The position numbers were made by a program, and so were the translations under genes. This document shows, piece after piece, positions 61,869-64,000 of a DNA stretch of 64,000 nucleotides; positions within the stretch are counted from its first letter, which is position 1, and every line of letters begins with the position of its first letter. The notes under the pieces are model-generated. The model saw only the letters and a program-made list of their open reading frames with translations, ran no database searches and had not been told where the DNA came from. This DNA comes from Trogon surrucura (taxonomy: Eukaryota > Chordata > Aves > Trogoniformes > Trogonidae): contig CM036619.1 in NCBI GenBank assembly GCA_020746105.1, positions 10,330,238-10,394,237 on the forward strand, given 5' to 3'.

Positions 61869-62081
61869 CAGTTGCAAGAAAAAGCATGTGAACCTTTTGG
61901 AATTTCATGGTGTTGTGAATTAATTCGTCATAAAATGTGATCTAACTGTCATTTAAGTCAAGAGTATTGACAAATAGAATGTGCCTAAAATAATAGCACA
62001 AAACCAATTCTGATCCTCCGTGTCTTTATGGAACACACTCATTCAACATTCAAAATGCTAGTGGAAGAAGTAAGTGAACCA
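61869..62081 (+). repeat. Left inverted terminal repeat of the Tc1 element
   Basis: About 213 bp, matching the right repeat in reverse with roughly 20 mismatches by hand alignment. It contains an outer repeat (AAGCATGTGAACC, near 61882) and an inner repeat (AAGTAAGTGAACC, near 62069). This is the double-site IR/DR layout known from Sleeping Beauty-like elements, in which transposase binds both copies. Confidence 0.88.
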
Positions 62082-62242
62082 TTGAATTGAGCTCAGAAAA
62101 GCTGATTGGAGTCAGGTGTTAGCATACCTGGAGTCTTGTTAAGAAAATGAATTTGAAGGTGTGGACTAGAGCTACATTGACTGATAAAAACCGCTCAGAC
62201 TTCTCGAGTTTCCTCTGTGCAAGATACAGGCTTATGTGAGCC

Positions 62243-63252
62243 ATGTCTTGCCAAAAAGGGATCTACTATTGAGAATTGTCCATTTACATAAAGCTGGAAA
62301 GGGTTACAAAGTGATTTCAAAGATCTTAGATATTCACCAGCCTACAGTTAGGCAAATGATTTACAAATGGAGACACTTTGGGACTGTGGCTACTCTACCA
62401 AGAAGTGGCTGCCCAATCAAAGTGACCTCAAGAGCACAATGAAGACTCATCAAGGAGGTAAACCCTAACCCTGAGTGACAGCCAAAGAGTTGAAGGCATC
62501 ACTGCAGCTGGCTAACATCTGTGTTCAGGAGTCTACGTACGTAAAACCTTGACCAAGCAGAGTGTCTATGGAAGGACATCACGAAGGAAACCACTCCTTA
62601 CTACAATGAACGTTGCTACATGCGTGAAGTTTGCGAAAGAGCACATTGACACTCCACAGTGGTATTGGCAAAATATTTTGTGGACTGATTCAAGACGAAA
62701 ATTGAACTATTTGAAAAGAACATGCGGTGCTACGTGTGATGTAAAAAGAACGCTACATATCATCATGGAAACATCATCCCAGCTGTAAAGTATGGTGGAG
62801 GAAACATCACCATTTGGGCCTGCTTTGCTGCATCAGATCCTGGCCAGCTTGCAGGCATTGAGGGGAAGATGAATTCCCAAGTGTATCAAAATATTCTTCA
62901 GGATAATGTGAGAATGTCTGTACATCAGCTGAAAATCTGTAGACGTTGGGTGATGAAACAGGGCAATGACCCAAAACGCTGGAGCAAGGCCACAACAGAA
63001 TGGATTCAGAAAAACAAAATCCACCTTTTAGAGTGGCCAAGTCAGAGCCCAGACCTCAACCCAGTAGAGATGCCATGGAAGGACTTGAAGAGAGCTATTC
63101 GCATGAAATGGCCAAAGAACATGACAGCTAAAGCAGAACTCTGCCAGGAACTAGCCTAAAATTCCTCCTGAATGATGTGCAGGTCTGATGTACAGCTACA
63201 GGAAGCTCCTGGTTGAGGTTATTGCTGCCAAGAGGGGGTCAACCAGTTATTG
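62243..63252 (+). pseudogene. Tc1 transposase pseudogene (DD34E family, one Asp lost)
   Basis: In its active form the enzyme cuts and pastes the transposon. The N-terminal DNA-binding part is readable at 62236-62442 (HLHKAGKGYKVISKILD, then a helix-turn-helix and LPRSGCP). A stop at 62440 and a frameshift near 62475 follow, then VTAKELKASLQLANIC in another frame, then ILWTDSRRKL (first Asp codon 62687) in a third. After another shift near 62785 the C-terminal catalytic part runs to 63159 with LEWPSQSPDLNPVE (Glu codon 63067). The residue 34 positions before that Glu, where the second catalytic Asp belongs, is Gly (GGC, 62962-62964). A last shift leads to an end near 63252. The copy cannot make active enzyme. 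Confidence 0.9.
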
Positions 63253-63259
63253 ATTCCAG

Positions 63260-63472
63260 GGGTTCGCTTACTTCTTCCATTAGCATTTCCAGTGTTGACT
63301 GAGTGTGTTCAATAAAGACATGGAGGATCAGAATTGGTTTTGTGTTATTATTTTAGGCACATTCTGTTTGTCAATACTCTTGACTTGGATGACGATTAGG
63401 TCACATTTTATGACAAATTAATGCAAAACACCATGAAATTCCAAAAGGTTCACATACCTTTTCTTGCAACTG
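63260..63472 (-). repeat. Right inverted terminal repeat of the Tc1 element
   Basis: Reverse complement of the left repeat. Outer and inner direct repeats read GGTATGTGAACC and AAGTAAGCGAACC on the minus strand, again about 190 bp apart. Confidence 0.88.
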
Positions 63473-64000
63473 TATGTGAGAGAAACAGCTCTGCAGACAC
63501 CAAGGTGGGTGAAGAAGGAGGCAGAGGAGGTGCTCCAGGTGCTGGAGCAGAGATTCCCCTGAGCTGTTGTGAAGACCGTGATGAGGCAGGCTGTCCTCCT
63601 GCAGTAGGTGGGGGTGATGGAGGTGTAGATGTCCACCTGCAGCCCGTGGAGGACCCAAACCTAGAGCAGGTGGGTGCTTGAAGGAGGCTGTAACACTGGC
63701 AAGCCCGTGCTGGAGCAGGCTCCTGGCAGGACCAGGGGACCTGTCGAGAGAGGAGCCCACGTTGGAGCAGGTTTGCTGGCAGGACTTGGGACCCCACAGG
63801 GGACCTGCACTGGAGCAGTCTGTTCCTGAAGGACTGCACCCTGTGGGGAGGACCCATGGTGGGGCAGTTAATGAAGAACTGTCTTCCGTGGGAGAAACCC
63901 CACGCTGGATCAGGGGAAGAGTGTGAGGAATTGTCCCTGAGGAAGAAGGAGCGGCAGAGGCAGCTTGGGATGAACAGACCTGAACTCCTGTTCCCCGTCC

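Larger units (their letters stand above)
61869..63472 (+). mobile_element. Complete Tc1-type DNA transposon with TA duplications
   Basis: The element starts CAGTTGCAAG and ends CTTGCAACTG, exact reverse complements, and is flanked on both sides by TA (61867-61868 and 63473-63474). It is 1604 bp long. TA target choice and a DD34E-type transposase place it in the Tc1 branch of Tc1/mariner. The inverted repeats extend about 213 bp (61869-62081 and 63260-63472). Removing it rejoins the host LTR as 'gagtgagaa', TA, 'tgtgagagaaac', which matches the expected LTR sequence, so this is a genuine insertion with a readable empty site. The internal transposase is broken. Confidence 0.93.
61541..64000 (+). 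mobile_element. ERVL-type LTR, interrupted, running off the right edge
   Basis: The same LTR family as at 31428-32762, here on the plus strand. Three pieces can be lined up with the solo LTR: 61541-61744 (start TGTGTGGTAAGG, then 'gagtggcttctgtgagaagc' and 'ctgctggccaaggccaagcc'), 61826-61868 ('gagagaggagtgagaa') and 63473-64000 ('gtgagagaaacagctctgca' onward). The gaps are filled by a CR1 and a Tc1 element. The third piece contains at least five spaced copies of a 'ccacgctggagcag'-like motif, so the LTR has internal tandem structure. The 3' end is cut by the window edge, so solo LTR and provirus cannot be told apart. No viral gene is visible. Confidence 0.85.

Overview
The window looks like nuclear DNA of a bird. 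Several truncated CR1 LINE copies carry the typical avian CR1 3' end (a 'gatgatctttaaggtccc'-type segment, then 'cttccaacc' and short ATTCTGTG repeats). Two copies of a bird-type endogenous retrovirus LTR are present; one has a clean 5-bp target duplication, as expected for ERVL. The genes are split by introns, intergenic DNA is long and AT-leaning, and there are two sharp CpG islands. I cannot name the species. The LTR family resembles one I associate with many non-galliform birds, but that is memory, not a search.

Layout, left to right. Positions 1-11.1 kb hold the 3' end of ASAP1 on the plus strand: the proline-rich exon with tandem (D/E)LPPKP repeats (1928-2430), two exons that split the C-terminal SH3 domain (6339-6461 and 8419-8493), and a 3' UTR of about 2.6 kb with several AATAAA signals. 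From 11.1 to 17.1 kb is intergenic DNA containing a perfect TGIF/MEIS-type palindrome and, at its end, a CR1 copy. A CpG island at about 17.2-18.0 kb has a TATA-like box, a splice donor and a strand switch in G/C content, which together suggest a plus-strand transcription start. From 18 to 38.4 kb is gene-poor DNA with a few candidate regulatory motifs and a solo ERVL-type LTR (31428-32762) that carries a nested CR1. A second, larger CpG island (about 38.47-39.72 kb) has YY1- and NRF1-like sites and a GTGAGT donor. In human the gene immediately downstream of ASAP1, in the same orientation, is CYRIB (FAM49B), so I infer that this island is the CYRIB promoter with a non-coding first exon. No CYRIB coding exon is visible, so 39.7-64 kb is probably CYRIB 5' intron.

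Within that presumed intron lie an AT-rich minisatellite, an unidentified minus-strand coding-like locus (53.25-54.43 kb, three phase-compatible exons with a start codon), a CR1 copy in which endonuclease and reverse-transcriptase segments are joined by an internal deletion, and a nested transposon stack at the right edge. In that stack an ERVL-type LTR is interrupted by a short CR1 and by a complete 1604-bp Tc1-type DNA transposon (61869-63472) with TA duplications and inverted repeats of about 213 bp containing inner direct repeats like those of Sleeping Beauty. Its transposase is broken and has lost one catalytic aspartate.

The most noteworthy items are the Tc1 element, since DNA transposons with well-preserved ends are sparse in birds; the unidentified minus-strand locus; and the unexplained CpG island at 17 kb. 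I saw no clear sign of an undescribed multi-gene system, CRISPR array, tRNA or rRNA.
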